Shown: piece by piece, positions 63,449-64,000 of the stretch
How positions within the stretch are numbered: the stretch's first letter is position 1
Layout of the letters: every line of letters begins with the position of its first letter
Assembly (NCBI RefSeq): GCF_019511345.1
Contig: NZ_JAEUAK010000009.1
Location: 1 to 64,000, forward strand
Length of the DNA: 64,000 nucleotides
Reading direction: 5' to 3'
Source of the DNA: Rhizobium mesosinicum
Lineage (GTDB): Bacteria > Pseudomonadota > Alphaproteobacteria > Rhizobiales > Rhizobiaceae
The notes under the pieces: generated by a model
What the model was told of the DNA's origin: nothing
Database searches by the model: none
Seen by the model: only the letters and a program-made list of their open reading frames with translations
Program-made: the position numbers and the translations under genes

Positions 63449-64000
63449 ATGCCATTGGACTGGGACAAGCTGCGTATTTTCCACGCAGCGGCTGAAGCCG
63501 GATCGTTTACGCATGCGGCTGACAAGCTGCATCTGTCCCAGTCGGCCATCAGCCGTCAGGTGAGCGCGCTGGAGCAGGATGTAGGCACTAAGCTTTTCCA
63601 CCGCCACGCACGCGGCCTGATCCTCACCGAACAGGGCGAGCTGCTTTATCGCACCGCCCATGACGTGTTGCTGAAGCTCGAAACCGTGAAGATGCAGCTG
63701 ACCGAGACGACGGAAACACCGTCCGGTAAGCTGCGCGTTACCACCACGGTCGGCCTCGGCCAGGGCTGGCTGACCGACAAGATCCAGGAATTCCTGCAGC
63801 TCTATCCCGATGTGCAGATCCAGCTCATCCTCGACAACGAGGAAGTGGATGTTAATATGCGCCATGCCGATTGCGCCATCCGCCTTCGCCAGCCGCAGCA
63901 GTCGGACCTCATCCAGCGCAAGCTCTTCACCGTGCACATGCACGTCTATGCGGCCCCGTCCTACATCAACCGTCATGGCGAGCCGCAGAAGATCGAGGAT
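63449..64000 (+). CDS. lsrB: LysR regulator LsrB/VtlR, 3' end outside the window
   Basis: The first 184 codons of a LysR regulator; the gene continues past base 64000. The HTH region is 'LRIFHAAAEAGSFTHAADKL' and 'LSQSAISRQVSALEQDVG', followed by the start of the effector domain. The ATG lies directly after a GGGG-rich site. Its place immediately after trxB identifies it as LsrB (VtlR), a regulator linked to redox balance, symbiosis and the AbcR small RNAs. Those RNA genes would lie beyond the window. Confidence 0.85.
   Translation, partial: MPLDWDKLRIFHAAAEAGSFTHAADKLHLSQSAISRQVSALEQDVGTKLFHRHARGLILTEQGELLYRTAHDVLLKLETVKMQLTETTETPSGKLRVTTTVGLGQGWLTDKIQEFLQLYPDVQIQLILDNEEVDVNMRHADCAIRLRQPQQSDLIQRKLFTVHMHVYAAPSYINRHGEPQKIED

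Overview
The window is chromosomal DNA from an alphaproteobacterium of the Rhizobium leguminosarum / etli / tropici group. The evidence is a recognisable cinR-cinI-cinS quorum-sensing locus, the rhizobial LPS-core gene lpcC, the trxB-lsrB pair, rhizobial families of unknown function (DUF930, DUF2934, DUF4174, DUF1428, DUF427) and two EcfG/RpoE2-type general stress promoters that match the alphaproteobacterial consensus exactly, plus two looser matches. There is no rRNA, CRISPR array, phage or insertion sequence. One tRNA (anticodon CAT) lies at 11083-11158.

Layout. 60-3453: polyamine-type ABC genes (binding protein, ATPase) with a divergent GntR regulator. 3458-5571: small stress genes, several behind EcfG-type promoters. 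5581-7515: a GH38-like DUF5054 protein. 7978-10026: a small gene and the cinRIS quorum-sensing system, with CATATG-centred palindromes. 10278-11158: a DUF2934 protein, a single-domain response regulator and the tRNA. 11182-13156: a low-GC two-gene operon encoding a secreted polysaccharide lyase and a membrane adenylate cyclase with a C-type-lectin-like outer domain. 13506-16870: ankyrin and YHS proteins and a second cyclase with TPRs. 16981-19379: a Pho-box-linked 48-residue ORF and an O-antigen ligase/GT25 pair. 19610-30130: a SIMPL protein, paired secreted paralogues, small metabolic genes, a PhyH dioxygenase, two AraC regulators, an EamA exporter, an APH(3')-type kinase, and tandem DUF930 proteins.

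30366-39999 is housekeeping: rpoD, kbl-tdh, vapBC, recQ and dnaG. 40000-40629 is a structured intergenic region with two intrinsic terminators. 40630-55033 carries carA and carB about 8 kb apart, with a YqeY protein, MATE and MFS exporters, a LysR/aldo-keto reductase pair, a zinc metallopeptidase and a zinc alcohol dehydrogenase between them. 55153-59064 has a DUF2235 hydrolase and a radical-SAM/UdgX DNA-repair operon behind a LexA-type box. 59293-64000 has greA, lpcC, a GT8-like transferase, an Lrp regulator, trxB and the start of lsrB.

Three themes link the genes. One is signalling by small molecules: acyl-homoserine lactone through CinRIS and cAMP through two class III cyclases. The second is stress and nutrient control, read from EcfG, Pho and LexA motifs. 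The third is the cell surface: LPS core, O-antigen ligase, a polysaccharide lyase and lectin-like sensing. The strongest candidate for an undescribed system is the lyase plus lectin-cyclase operon at 11182-13156.
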